64,000 nt of DNA from Paralithodes platypus (lineage: Eukaryota > Arthropoda > Malacostraca > Decapoda > Lithodidae), in contig CM064501.1 of NCBI GenBank assembly GCA_032716605.1, positions 20,907,734 through 20,971,733 on the forward strand. The letters run 5' to 3'. The notes beneath the pieces are model-generated. The model had not been told where the DNA came from and did not search any database. It saw only the letters and a program-made list of their open reading frames with translations. Numbering within the stretch: the first letter of the stretch is position 1; the number at the start of each line of letters is the position of its first letter. A program made the position numbers and the translations under genes. Positions 1 to 9,769 of the stretch are shown here, piece after piece.

Positions 1-140
1 GTGAGGAACTACATGAACGAAGGCGGTGCTGGTTGGGGGGAGGGGCGTCGACTGACTGGGGACAGAGGTGCATGGGGGCGGTTCGTTCGTGGCCACCCCT
101 TCGGGGATCACGGCGTCAGGCAATAGATAGATAGATAGAC
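1..140 (+). mobile_element. 3' end of RTE-like non-LTR retrotransposon (copy 1)
   Basis: The reading frame that begins at base 1 encodes the last 41 residues of the ORF2 C-terminus and stops at 124-126 (TAG). The stop runs straight into an ATAG tetranucleotide tail, about 124-139. The same C-terminal peptide, stop and tail recur at 40920-41070 (+), and on the minus strand at 23264-23400 and 63307-63440, so this is a multicopy family. The tail abuts a minus-strand Jockey-like element at 140, so this copy inserted into that element. The body lies upstream of the window. RTE-like assignment rests on the C-terminal style of the longer copies. Confidence 0.85.
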
Positions 141-925
141 TTTATTTATTTCTTCCTCAATACTGTCTATTGGTTTGTTTTCTAGGTTAGGAATTTCATA
201 GTTATTTAAGTCTTTATACTCATCCCCTCTGGCTTTACTCATAGCAAATCTTTCTTGTATCGGTATTTGAATTGGGCTAGTTGATAATGTAAATATGATA
301 GGTACATGATCGCTAATTGTGATCGGACCTTGTTGGATATGGTAATTATGATATGTTTTATTATAGGTAAGTATTTTATCTGGATAGCTTGTAGTTCTGT
401 GGCCAAGAAAAGTATAGAAATTTGGGCCAATAAATCTTAATCTACCAGTGTTGATTAGTGTGTTAATTCCTCTACCTACGTTATTTTTATCATTATTGCC
501 AAATATTGTATGTCTTGCATTAAAATGTCCTATTATATAATTGTTGGTTGCGTGAAATTCATAAGGTTACTGAGGTCAGGGTAAGGTAAGTAAGGTCTCC
601 TAGGTGGAAGATAGAGAGTTGCAATAATTTTGTCTCCAGTTGTTGTTGATACTTTGATGGCTAAACAGTCACTTTGAAAGTTGTCTATGATTTTGTGCTT
701 TATATGTTTTTTCACAGCAATTGCAGTGCCGTCATGCATTTCATTATTTGTATTTGATTGGTAAATTACATAGTTAAATATTTTAATTTTTTCATTATCA
801 ACCTGACCATGGCTATTTAGCAAAATAATGTCTGGGTCAATCTCTGCATATGTATTTAATAGTTGTACTTTGTGTGTTTTCCAGTGTCTTACATTGTGTT
901 GCATTATTTTGAATGTGATGTTCAT
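140..925 (-). pseudogene. LINE ORF2, apurinic-type endonuclease domain, truncated
   Basis: ORF2 starts at ATG 925-923 with the EEP endonuclease opening (QHNVRHW...), an N residue in the usual metal-binding position, and a following acidic segment around 800-850. The frame stops at 533; the endonuclease continues in another frame through 532-140, with a recognisable ISDH motif near 300-320. In the normally catalytic GDFN motif this copy reads GHFN (about 510-535), whereas copy B keeps GDFN. The domain is cut at 140 by the RTE-like insertion, so no RT remains. Non-functional as it stands. Confidence 0.75.
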
Positions 926-1007
926 ATTTTACTTATTCGCTTTGACTGGTGATCTGGTGTGGTTCTTGTTTCTAGGCCATTTCTTTTTTTCCTGAAGGTA
1001 GACTCAT

Positions 1008-1487
1008 CTAGCTTCTTGAATACTGTTTGTATTTTATTTGGTCAGCGTTTAGCAGGGCCTGCACAAGTGTTTCGTCATATTCTTTATTTGTATATACCCA
1101 TTTGATATTTCCCTGGATAATGCCTGTTATGATTTCCTTGTGGGTTGTTTGAGGTCGTCGGTTAAAGTTTTGACCTATGTAAAAGGTAAGGTCTACTGTA
1201 TCTGCATTCCATGTTCGGTCTGTTGATTTGGATTGTTGACTGAATTCTTTACTGATGGCTCCTGTTTCTCTTCCTATAGACTTTCTTCTGATTGTTGTAT
1301 CATTACTCTTTAAATCTCTTATAGGTTTAGCAGCTGTAGTTCTTTCGGTGTTGTGGGTTTTGGATTGTACTTGCCGGTCTGTTTCAATTGATTGTATACC
1401 TGTGGTTTGTTCAAGTGCTGGGGGTAGTGCTATGATTTGTTGTGTACTTTCTTCTATATTGTAGATGTTTTCTGATACTTCGTCCAT
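1008..1487 (-). CDS. Possible frameshifted C-terminal part of LINE ORF1
   Basis: A 159-codon frame lies between the zinc-knuckle ORF1 and the endonuclease ORF on the same strand. It is rich in Thr, Gln, Ser and Arg and ends in a short hydrophobic/basic segment. I recognise no domain. Position and strand suggest the C-terminal end of ORF1 reached through a frameshift, or a linker reading frame before ORF2. The opposite strand also has an open frame here, so coding status is uncertain. Confidence 0.4.
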   Translation of the reverse strand: MDEVSENIYNIEESTQQIIALPPALEQTTGIQSIETDRQVQSKTHNTERTTAAKPIRDLKSNDTTIRRKSIGRETGAISKEFSQQSKSTDRTWNADTVDLTFYIGQNFNRRPQTTHKEIITGIIQGNIKWVYTNKEYDETLVQALLNADQIKYKQYSRS

Positions 1488-1600
1488 TCTGGTTTCTGTT
1501 GTTGTATAATAATGAATGAGGCTTGTAGTACCTTACTTGAGTCTGGGTTTTCGGGGAACCACATCTCTTCTATTCCATTCTCTTTAAGCATCTTGTTTAA

Positions 1601-2836
1601 TTATGTTTTGTAGCATCCGGGGTTACTGATATTCATGACATGTGCATGCAGTATGCATATTAGGAGGTTTGTATGTTTGATCTCGCTGAGGTTAATGGTT
1701 GTCTTTGGTTCGTGATGTGGGGTCGCTTCTTTTGTGGCTGCCTTCACAATACTTGCAAAAGTTTGATTTTCTTTGATCAGTTTGTTTTGGGCCTTCTCTT
1801 CCAACTTCATTTTCATAATTTCTTTTCTTATTGGACAACTCATTGCAAGTGCTCTGTGTTCAATTTTAGGCCTATCTTGTTTTATGCAATTTATACATGC
1901 TATATTTTGGTTAGTGCAATTATCCCATTTATGACCGTGTTGTCCACATTCTGAGCATGTCATGTTTGGTTCTGTGCAGTCTCTAGTTTGGTGGTCTTCC
2001 ACTGCTAAACATCTAAAGCAGGTCAGCAGACTTGCAAAGGTCTCTCGTTGGCATTGATTAGGTGTGATGCTCATGTTGAAGGCTAAAATGCCTCTCTCTA
2101 GTACATTATCAGCCATGGTAGTTTCTTTCAGTCGGATTTTCAGCAGATGTGTAAATTCACGAATCTGTATTACCTCGTCTATTTTCAACCATTCGTTTTT
2201 TTCTTCTATTTCTTGTTTCAGCTCTTCTTTGCTATGACTGCCGATGTGATTATCTATTTGTTTAATAAACACTGTCTGTCTGGCCCTTACTTCTGGAGGA
2301 ATCACAATTTCTATGCCATTTTGCCTGTACATATCAATGGCTTCTTGTTACAGCAATTTGTCTGCCTCTTCTTCGCTTCTGCATATTGCCCCTGCAGCCT
2401 CCCCCACCCCATTGATATAGTCACGCCTCCCGCTTTCCGGTGCTGTGATTGGCTGAGCCGCCCGGTCAGCCAGTCGATGTTCTGGCCGCGCTGCTTTAAT
2501 ATTTCTTTCCTTCGCTTCAACTCTTTTCTCTCCATAATAAGTTCCTGGAACCTGGTTGCGAATGTCTTTTAGTGGCTTACGGGAGTATAGGGCTGGCACT
2601 GATGCATTAGACCTATTGCAACCAGAGGAAACGGCCTGTGGAGAGAGCGAGAGCGAGTTTAAACGTGAAGCTGTACACGTAGCTGTCAGCTCCGAAAACG
2701 GAGGCTTCTGATTGGTCGGCCGGTAAGGCGTGGCATGTTTACCTCCAGAGTCCAGAGTGTCAAACTCAGCTGGTTTAAAGGGAAGGTTAAAGGGAGCGCG
2801 TTGATAGGCTGGTGGCCTTTTTACCTTATCCTCCAT
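1601..2836 (-). pseudogene. LINE ORF1 (Gag-like zinc-knuckle protein), one in-frame stop
   Basis: ORF1 proteins of Jockey/I-type LINEs bind the element RNA and form the RNP. The frame opens with ATG at 2836-2834 and runs to 1601, broken only by TAA at 2350-2348. The first ~160 residues are proline- and basic-rich, as in copy B. The C-terminal half has consecutive Cys/His knuckles at about 1855-2025: CFRC-x8-RDC, then CSECGQHGHKWDNC, then CINC. Downstream, 1008-1487 (minus, different frame; ~159 aa, Thr/Gln/Arg-rich) may be the frameshifted C-terminus or a spacer. The single stop suggests moderate decay rather than an ancient relic. Confidence 0.75.
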
Positions 2837-3312
2837 TTTTTATACTCCGATCAAAGAAAAAGGCACATACTATTCACACTAAAAATTAACCAAAAAATAA
2901 ATCAAACCAACGAATCATTCTACCAAGGTCAAACGTAGCAGACAATGTTTCGAACATCATGAAGGAGGCAGGTATAGATATAATCAGACCAGGCAGTGTC
3001 ACCATTGGTAATATCGTCAAAAAGATAAATAAACATAAAACAGACAATAATGAAGCAGGTGTGTACCAAATTCCATGTTGCACATGTTCTAAAGTTTACA
3101 TTGGCGAAACATACAGAGTACAAACACGTATAAAAGAACACGAAAAAGATATGCGAAAATTTAAACTTAGCAATGCTATGGTAATACATAGGTTAAACAC
3201 TGGCCACATGAAATATAACGAAGTCAGACTGATAAAATGTGAGACTAATACCGTAAAACGTAGATGTTTTGAATCCCCATATATCGTTATGAATGACACC
3301 ATGAACTTGTGA
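2837..3312 (+). pseudogene. Penelope-like element fragment with GIY-YIG endonuclease
   Basis: The open frame at 2959-3312 (117 aa) contains GVYQIPC, then KVYIGET and a downstream RIKEHE and H-x5-H pattern. These are the hallmarks of the GIY-YIG endonuclease fused C-terminal to the RT of Penelope-like elements, which nicks target DNA. Upstream, 2840-2938 encodes the stretch that joins RT to the endonuclease (SDQRKRHI...), in another frame. The same stretch occurs on the minus strand at 41810-41945. The catalytic GIY and YIG appear as GVY and YIG. The RT proper is absent. The right edge meets the inverted-repeat element at 3330. Confidence 0.8.
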
Positions 3313-3329
3313 GAAATAAATTGACCACA

Positions 3330-3769
3330 TAGTAGGGTCATTTGCTTGGAATCCGTGACCATTTTGTTCCTACCTTTTTCTCTCGATCGATTTGACAACC
3401 TGAACCATTTAAAAGGAAAATTAGCTCCTATGCCCCTCTGAAAAATTACGGCTAACTCTGCTAGAGCCCAATATTCAAAATGGCCGCCAATGCCATCTTG
3501 AAAAAACATGAAATGTATTATCTCTGGCATCAGATGAGCTACAAGGACGAAGGAGGTGTCCTTTTTCACTAATTCTGGCATTACAAATCCACTGGAATGG
3601 TTATTGTATTGTATTGTATTGTATATTGTATTGTTATTGTATTGTATTATACTAATTGTACATACTAATCTGCCACTTCACTGTCACTACATGATTCACT
3701 GTATGAGCCACTATCAGAATCACTGTCCTCACTTTCGCTGCTATCATCACTGTTGTTCTCTGCCTGCGG
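3330..3769 (+). repeat. Left terminal inverted repeat, includes 3' coding tail of the gene
   Basis: About 440 bp matched in reverse complement by 6891-7313, with scattered substitutions and a longer TATTG-type run in the left arm (3603-3650). Read on the minus strand, its inner 100 bp encode an acidic Ser/Asp/Glu-rich C-terminus ending in stop 3667-3665. Outer end near 3330. Confidence 0.9.
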
Positions 3770-4391
3770 ATTTGTAGGTAGTGGTATGGATGGGGGAAGT
3801 GGGGGCTGGGTTGAACGGACAGGCAGACATAGGCCATTTACAAGATGCCATCCATGGCCGATCGGTGAGGGGTGACTTTGGAGCTGTTAATGCTTTTGCA
3901 AATATGCAAGATAGTTTGCACGCTCCAAGTGTGGACGGAGACTGTCCAAATCAGGCACAAGTCGGATAGTGCTTTTTTTCTTCTGAGCTCTCCACTTCGC
4001 TGCCCTCGCATCTCCCAGGGTCTTGCTTTTGGTATCACCATAGACATATCGAATGACAAACCGCTCCAAATCACTGATGACCTGTTCTGTGACTAGGAGC
4101 TGTGTACCAACCAGACTTCAGCTTAGAGCCCTTATTCATTGTTGACTCTATCCATATGTCGAGGGCGACACACAATATGGTTTTCCTGTCATTGACTGTG
4201 CAAACATACCACTCTCCATGAATGCAGCCTGATCGACAGGAAGAGTATCAAGCACTGCGGTCAAATCGGGGAGATGCCGACCATACTTGTCATTATCACA
4301 GATTTGCATCAAAGGAAGCATGAGCTTGAGTGAGGACTTGAACTCAGTCCAGTTGCTTGTTCTGATTGCATGGATATTTTGAGTTAGAACC

Positions 4392-5213
4392 TCAACCATT
4401 TCCATGAATGACATCCAGTATTCTGTCCTCAAAGTCCTTGAAGAGAGCATCAATGAGGTCCTTCAGCTCAGCATTTCTCTCTAGCTCTGCATGTTCATCT
4501 GCAAGTTCCTGTGCATCAATCGGATGTCGAAGCTTGGCAAGGGATGCCTTTACTTCTTCAGATAGAGGGGAATCTTTCAAACGTTTGTCTATGACATGGT
4601 GGACTAGAGTCTCGTAGAATAGTCGCAAGCAGCGAACCCCACGCTTAACATGTTTTCCACGAAGGGCCTGATCAACAGACCCATCTGCTATAACACCAGC
4701 TGCCACCAACACATCTGAGATGCCAGATCCCTTAAACCTCTTGTATATAGTGTAGATGAACGATATTTGGATGTGGAAGGGTGCCATGAATGGTAAGATT
4801 TTGCTGAACAGCTCAGCATTCTCACTTTTCAACTCTAGCATGAGCACATAGACACGATGATCACCAACAATTATTGCAAAAGGCATCTTTTTTTCTTCGA
4901 TTGATTTTGCAAGCTTACACATCACATCATTGAGAATTGTCTTACTGGGTGGGTTGGGATAGGTCATGTGGTATATTGCTCGACTCTTCTCATCTGCATT
5001 TGACATGCTGGCGTGAAACCCTGAAAACCCAGGCACAGTCTGTTCTTCTGGCTTAGGTCTCGTTCGGTCATCTTGCGCCCTGGCCAATGCATGGATCACA
5101 CCACGAATTCTTTGCACCGATGTGTCAGGAGGAGGAGTACTTTGATCAGCTGGTGGCTTCCAGAGAGGTGGTTCCCCACACTTTGCTGTCTTGTATGGGT
5201 TGACGTTTTGCAA
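4392..5213 (-). CDS. Second intact segment of the 3665-6803 gene (273 aa)
   Basis: This frame continues the same ancestral protein downstream of the 370-aa segment. It begins with NPYKTAKCGEPP and continues with VVGDHRVY-like (read as IVGDHRVYVL), YKRFKGSGISD and ALRGKHVKRGVRCL blocks, ending in an acidic helical stretch. The following 4148-4453 frame carries the SMTGKPY block. The order and spacing of blocks look like one large protein rather than separate genes. No catalytic motif that I can assign. Confidence 0.55.
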   Translation of the reverse strand: MQNVNPYKTAKCGEPPLWKPPADQSTPPPDTSVQRIRGVIHALARAQDDRTRPKPEEQTVPGFSGFHASMSNADEKSRAIYHMTYPNPPSKTILNDVMCKLAKSIEEKKMPFAIIVGDHRVYVLMLELKSENAELFSKILPFMAPFHIQISFIYTIYKRFKGSGISDVLVAAGVIADGSVDQALRGKHVKRGVRCLRLFYETLVHHVIDKRLKDSPLSEEVKASLAKLRHPIDAQELADEHAELERNAELKDLIDALFKDFEDRILDVIHGNG

Positions 5214-5315
5214 TTAACTTCCGAGCTCTTTGAGAGTTGTCGAGAGGTTTGATGCAAAGTTGGCACCGGGAACTGGTCTATCCTCGTGATTCTCGGAAGG
5301 AAGTTCTGTATCAAA

Positions 5316-6428
5316 TTATTCTGGCTGCATAAACATGACATTAGTGCGGTGTGACTGGCCAGCACCGGTCAGTGTGTCGCTCTTGAAGTCATCGTTGTCA
5401 ACTATAGCGATAGCAGGCTTACCCTCAGCTAGTTCGAAGGGGCAATCAGATGAGCACTTGAGGTCATTGACCACCCAAAAATCTTGCAGCATAAGTACGT
5501 CATTGTAACTGATGCCCAGTCCATCTTTGTGCATTATGTCGACTATTTCCCTACTCTTGGTCAGTCCATGTAGCAAGACAGAGAGATTTATCTCAAATGC
5601 AGTGCGTTTTCCAGTGATGTAGCTTGTGAGGATAGATGCAATCGATCGGACGGATGGACTGTCATCAATTGCAGACTTATTTGGGTGTTTCAGCCATGTG
5701 AGCAGCTTCAGCTGGAGCTCACTGAGGTCTTCTTCTCTCTCCAACTCGTGTATATATGGGAGCCAAGGAATAGTATTTGTCCTGATGACTTGCTCTTTGA
5801 GTCGTGCCGCAACATTCATCACCAACTGATCATTGCTGACACCCAATGAAGATATTGCCGCCTCGATATATGTACCTGCTGCTGTTGTATCATATACCAG
5901 TTCACTCACATTCTTTTGAATGCGTTCATGAAATCCGATGTCTTCCCCAAATTCATTGACGAGAATTTCCTTTAAGTAGCTGGATTTTACTACTGAGTTA
6001 TGTCCGTGATTTGAGATAATGCGCTTATAGTCCTGCAGCAGGCCTTGCAGTGTGCGAATCTCATGGTCTTTGAAGATGACTTGACGAATATGATGAATGA
6101 AGAGAGTTTGGGCCTCTCGGAGGTTTACACGCTGCAGATGTTGAGTGCTTTCATCTGAAAGGGGCTTGTGGTCGCTTACATATTTGCGCCAGCACGCACG
6201 ATGGTAGCGAATTTCCAACCCAAATGCTGTTTGACTCTCTGGGATGGATGCAATCAGAGTGTCAAGTCTCAATCTCATGACCTCATCTTCCAGACGGACA
6301 GTATGTAACTTGAATTTAGTCCAGGCAGCTACTGTTGATAGGAGGAAAATCTGCTTGTCACGATCACTACTCTTGTATGCCCCTTTCATGCACCACACAC
6401 ATAGAGTCTTATCGTGAAGGACACCCAT
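5316..6428 (-). CDS. Longest intact segment of the 3665-6803 gene (370 aa)
   Basis: This frame holds the central zinc-binding and helical region. Near its start, CVWC is followed about 60 residues later by H-x3-C in a YHRACWRKYV context, fitting a treble-clef-like Cys/His cluster. A Leu/Arg/Gln-rich helical stretch follows, then a DNDDF motif and TGAG-x-HRTN near the end. The frame stays open 5' of the Met at 6428 back to a stop near 6546, so the Met is internal. The next segment (4392-5213) lies in another frame. Confidence 0.6.
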   Translation of the reverse strand: MGVLHDKTLCVWCMKGAYKSSDRDKQIFLLSTVAAWTKFKLHTVRLEDEVMRLRLDTLIASIPESQTAFGLEIRYHRACWRKYVSDHKPLSDESTQHLQRVNLREAQTLFIHHIRQVIFKDHEIRTLQGLLQDYKRIISNHGHNSVVKSSYLKEILVNEFGEDIGFHERIQKNVSELVYDTTAAGTYIEAAISSLGVSNDQLVMNVAARLKEQVIRTNTIPWLPYIHELEREEDLSELQLKLLTWLKHPNKSAIDDSPSVRSIASILTSYITGKRTAFEINLSVLLHGLTKSREIVDIMHKDGLGISYNDVLMLQDFWVVNDLKCSSDCPFELAEGKPAIAIVDNDDFKSDTLTGAGQSHRTNVMFMQPE

Positions 6429-6890
6429 ACTGGAGCGGAGCCTTTTAGGTGCACTGGCCTCTGGGGAAGGGTCTTGTTGATCTGATGCATCATCTCTTTC
6501 AAGACGTTCCTCGGATTTGTGTTTGCGTTTTTCGGCTTGAGAGAGCTAATGGATAATGATGCGTAACAAGTGCTATGCATGTGGTGACCCTTTGGTCCCT
6601 TCTCTCAATCCACATTTTCATGTATATGTTGAAACTTATCAAGTTCTTTCCATTGTAAACACTTTTCCCAGATGGATTCCCACTTCTCAGGTGTAATATT
6701 TTCCAAACGATCATCTGCGGTATCGCTTACCACAGTGTAAAATGCACTCGTATTTATTTAATGTCTTGTCTGGTAACTCTTCACTCTCTCTTCTATTATC
6801 CATTATTTCAGTCACTTCACAAGTCGGCGATTTTCATCAGATGGGCATGCGATCCATCTGAAACAGTAAAAAAGTAATATTAGATATACA

Positions 6891-7313
6891 CCGCAGGCAG
6901 AGAACAACAGTGATGATAGCAGCGAAAGTGAGGACAGTGATTCTGATAGTGGCTCATACAGTGAATCATGTAGTGACAGTGAAGTGGCAGATTAGTATGT
7001 ACAATTAGTATAATACAATATACAATACAATACATTACAATAACCATTCCAGTGGATTTGTAATGCCAGAATTAGTGAAAAAGGACACCTCATTCGTCCT
7101 TGTAGCTCATCTGATGCCAGAGATATTACATTTCATGTTTTTCAAGATGGCGTTGGCGGCCATTTTGAATATTGGGCTCTAGCAGAGTTAGCAGTCATTT
7201 TTCAGAGGGGCATAGGAGCTAATTTTCCTTTAAAATGGTTCAGGTTGTCAAATCCATCGAGAGAAAAAGGTAGGAACAAAATGGTCACGGATTCCAAGCA
7301 AATGACCCTACTA
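6891..7313 (-). repeat. Right terminal inverted repeat
   Basis: Reverse-complement match to 3330-3769. It repeats the acidic coding tail and its stop upstream of the gene, then the outer repeat. Outer end near 7313 reads TGACCCTACTA. Confidence 0.9.
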
Positions 7314-7702
7314 ACACGGGTATCTTGGTAGTGTTGTCAACAGCCTTCCAATAGGGTAACCTCACTAGAGTGAACCATTTCCTGCCAGTACCTGGTGATT
7401 GTAAATATTGTAAAGGATAATTAATATTAAGTAATTTAGAACTATAAGATTAGCTTGGCCAAGTTAATTTAGTTATAAAACCTTGTATGATTAGATTTAG
7501 AGGTACTGTATTTGGTATCAGTTTTGAAATTCCCACGCTTGCAGGCGCGATCCACAGCTTGCTGTAATATCCAGATCGCCTGGATAATATGTTTACTAAA
7601 TCGTTGTGAAACGATATTCATATTAGTATTTATATAATCAAATGATTATTTCTCATTTATAGGATAAATTGAAGAGGGAATGAACCCTTGGTAACGAATT
7701 AG
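7314..7702. other. Unassigned spacer
   Basis: AT-rich sequence between the inverted-repeat element and the foldback at 7703. I see no coding signal or clear repeat. Confidence 0.4.
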
Positions 7703-8206
7703 TAAATTATAGGTTTGATTCCCGAAGGGAAGTAGAGAAAACCTAATAATTAGTAGGGGCCCCGGAATCATTGACGATGTTGCCTATTAGTATAATAGTC
7801 TCCAATCAACACCACGTCAGTCGTTTGAATGAACCGCCGCGCTACTTTTCTTATGGTGTCGTCACAGATCGGGTACCCACTACGAAAAAACTTTTGTAAA
7901 AAATAAGAGAGTAAAAAAGGAAAATTTAAACACTTAAACACTGTTATCAACAAGCTTCCCACATTCGGTGGATTTTCTTGTGTTGTGGCTTCTTACCACC
8001 TCTCGCCAAGCGCACAATTCGTCCTTCACTGATATATCAAGATAAAAACCTCAAAAATATCACGCGAATGGGAAGGGGATGGCTGGGAGGGCCTTCATCG
8101 TCAATGATTCCGGGGCCCCTACTAAATATTAGGTTTTCTCTACTTCCCTTCGGGAATCAAACTTATAATTTAATAGTGGCCCCTTCATCATTGATGATGT
8201 TGCCTG
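7703..8206. repeat. Foldback with ~75-bp inverted arms, DIRS-terminus-like module inside
   Basis: Bases 7703-7777 and 8096-8172 are inverted copies (GATTCCCGAAGGGAAG... and GGGGCCCC near the inner side). The loop, 7755-8040, shares an ordered set of blocks with 13303-13620: a GGCCCC/ATCATTGACGA block, TGCCTATTA, ACTACGAAAAAACTT and TAAAAAATAA, then a CTTCC-CAT-TCG-TGGAT block. A third partial copy of the first block is at 8174-8206. The 13.3-kb copy sits at the junction of two DIRS-like elements, so this is probably a DIRS-type terminal repeat or a derived non-autonomous element. Confidence 0.6.
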
Positions 8207-9087
8207 AATTCCAAGACTGGCGGGGGACATTCGCAATAATCTTGTATCCTCAGTAACCGCAGGTCGTAAGTCAAGAATCTTCATAACAGGAAAAGTATTT
8301 TATTGTAGTATGCATACAATATAAAAGATATAAAAATATGAAAGAGTGTGAGCAGTGCGTTGCTTCAAAGAAGCCTGCTCCAACAACTTAGTCCTTGTAC
8401 ATGAGGTGTTTGTTGCAAAGCGTGATACCTAGAGTTAATACAAAAAACCCTCATCACTTTTAATTTGGAACCCGGACTGAGCTCAGCTTGTTCCGTAGGT
8501 CCATTATTTGAGTCACTTTTACCAATATCAACATCAATACTTCTTAATCTAGTGCAGACTAGCATAGAAATTCTAATTACATATTATATACAATGAGTGT
8601 AAACAATATTTATTATGTATAAAAAACATGAGCTTTTAACCCGTCTATCGGGGCCCGACTTAAGTCTGTATCGAAAAATCTGGACTATGTGGCGGGGCCC
8701 GACTTAAGTCCGTGTGCAATTTTGGCACAATATTGGCTCTGAGAGAGAGACGAGCGACGGGAGAAGCGTAGGTTGCCTCATGACCGCTCGCCACGGCTGC
8801 CGTGGGCCTACTGACATCTACTCCACACACATCCACCCTCCCTCCCTCGCTACACACGTAATTATGTAACGAAATTACCGTATTTTAGCAATTTTGTCCT
8901 TCGGTTGCACGATTGTTGCAAGACAACCAGTGATTGTAGAAGGATGGTTCAGATGTCATTGGAAAGCTCAATTAACGCCCTTTCAGGGATACATAATTGT
9001 ATTACGCTCTGGCTCTTCTTTATGCATGAAAAAGAGCACAGAAACAAGACCATTTATGGTAAAACCACCCGCTGGGCGGTACGTAGT

Positions 9088-9089
<2 letters not shown>
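8207..9089. other. Unassigned spacer with a short direct repeat
   Basis: No convincing gene. A 20-bp block, CGGGGCCCGACTTAAGTC plus two bases, occurs at about 8649 and again at about 8693 (44-bp period). The rest is mixed-composition DNA. Confidence 0.4.
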
Positions 9090-9121
<32 letters not shown>

Positions 9122-9740
9122 GACAATGAATGGAGGAAGGAAAAACACAGATAAAACAAAAAGGTCCATGTGCCTAAAGGCATCCTACATTAATAAAATG
9201 TTTGTAACAACTGGATTTAAACTGTTGTAGATTGTAAGTTTGTGGAAAGCAACTCGAGGGAAGTGAATTCCAAAGAGTAGTAGTTCTAGGGATAAATTAA
9301 TTTTGATAAGCAGAAGTTCTGCATTGTGGAGGAGAAAGTGTAAATTCATGGGCGCTCTCAGCTGCCCTAGTTCTACGGGGAAAGATGTGGAGAGGCGGCA
9401 CAATTGAAGCAAGTTCTTCGGAACAATTGCTGTGAAAATATCTGTAGAATAATGCAAGGGATGCAACGTTTCTTCGTATGGATAATGTAGGAAGGTCCTG
9501 TGTGATTGCAGGGTTATTAATTAATCTAATAGCTTTATTTTGAATTTTGTCCAACTGTCTCAATGCAACCACTCCACTTCCACTCCACAGAGGTGAACAG
9601 TAATCCATCTGAGAACGCACATGACTTTTATATATTACGGCCATCTGCTCGTCAGTGAAGAATTCTCGAACTCTGTACAGGAGTCCCAGTTTTTTAGAGG
9701 CATTCTTAGCAATGCTTCTAACATAATGTGTCCAGCTCAA
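9090..9740 (-). mobile_element. 5'-truncated LINE 3' end with poly(A) tail
   Basis: The minus strand encodes the last ~150 residues of a CR1/Jockey-like ORF2 (9740 to 9297): WTHYVRSIAKNASKKLG, LYRVREFF, DYCSPLW, KAIRLIN, RRNVASLALFYRYF, then a PP-x-TR region. This C-terminal architecture is the same as in the LINE at 59-63 kb (RRNVASLSLFYRYY). The minus-strand 3' end is a run of A residues, seen as T on the plus strand at about 9090-9118. The element begins near 9760, so only the 3' ~650 bp inserted. Confidence 0.8.
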
Positions 9741-9769
9741 GTTAGTAGTTAATGTTACACCGCCTAGGC

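Larger units (their letters stand above)
140..2836 (-). mobile_element. Jockey-like non-LTR retrotransposon, 5' half (copy A)
   Basis: This minus-strand LINE keeps ORF1 (Gag-like, CCHC knuckles) and the endonuclease part of ORF2. It lacks the reverse transcriptase because the sequence is cut at 140 by the RTE-like 3' end. A second copy of the family (26510-27646 plus 37057-38758) supplies the RT half and shares the ORF1 N-terminus (PAYQ...; PL-DI-N--PG-YY). The right edge at 2836 is at or near the ORF1 start codon. A Penelope-like fragment follows immediately. Jockey/CR1-type placement is inferred from domain order and C-terminal style. Confidence 0.8.
3665..6803 (-). pseudogene. Long gene of an uncharacterised multicopy invertebrate family, broken
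   Basis: One ancestral frame can be followed from ATG 6803-6801 to stop 3667-3665 across frameshifts and stops. In order: a short N-terminus with C-x3-C (6740-6800); a Trp-rich segment with H-x-M-H-x3-C (6560-6715); a linker; a CVWC...H-x3-C zinc-binding region (6190-6390); a long helical region; a section ending in a SMTGKPY motif (near 4170); KSGW (near 4100); a RYVYGD / ANYLAY region (3890-4075); PSP-x-GHGW (near 3840); and an acidic Ser/Asp/Glu tail inside the left inverted repeat. I recall many unannotated invertebrate proteins of this general form but cannot name a function. Relative to those, a segment appears to be deleted near 4095. Not a recognised transposase. Confidence 0.6.
3330..7313. 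mobile_element. DNA element with ~430-bp terminal inverted repeats and one long broken gene
   Basis: Bases 3330-3769 and 6891-7313 are near-identical in inverted orientation, including outer ends that begin AGTAGGGTCATTTGCTTGG and its complement. They enclose a single degenerate minus-strand gene (6803 to 3665). This architecture is that of a cut-and-paste or foldback DNA transposon with long inverted repeats. No DDE transposase motif is visible to me. The inner end of the left repeat carries the 3' coding tail of the gene, so the right repeat duplicates that tail upstream of the gene. No clear target duplication could be fixed; a TA is possible at both ends. Confidence 0.75.

Noticed and set aside
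8630..8720. TTAACCC and duplicated CCCGACTTAAGT block considered as a piggyBac-type end
   Set aside because: No matching inverted end, TTAA pair or transposase found nearby.
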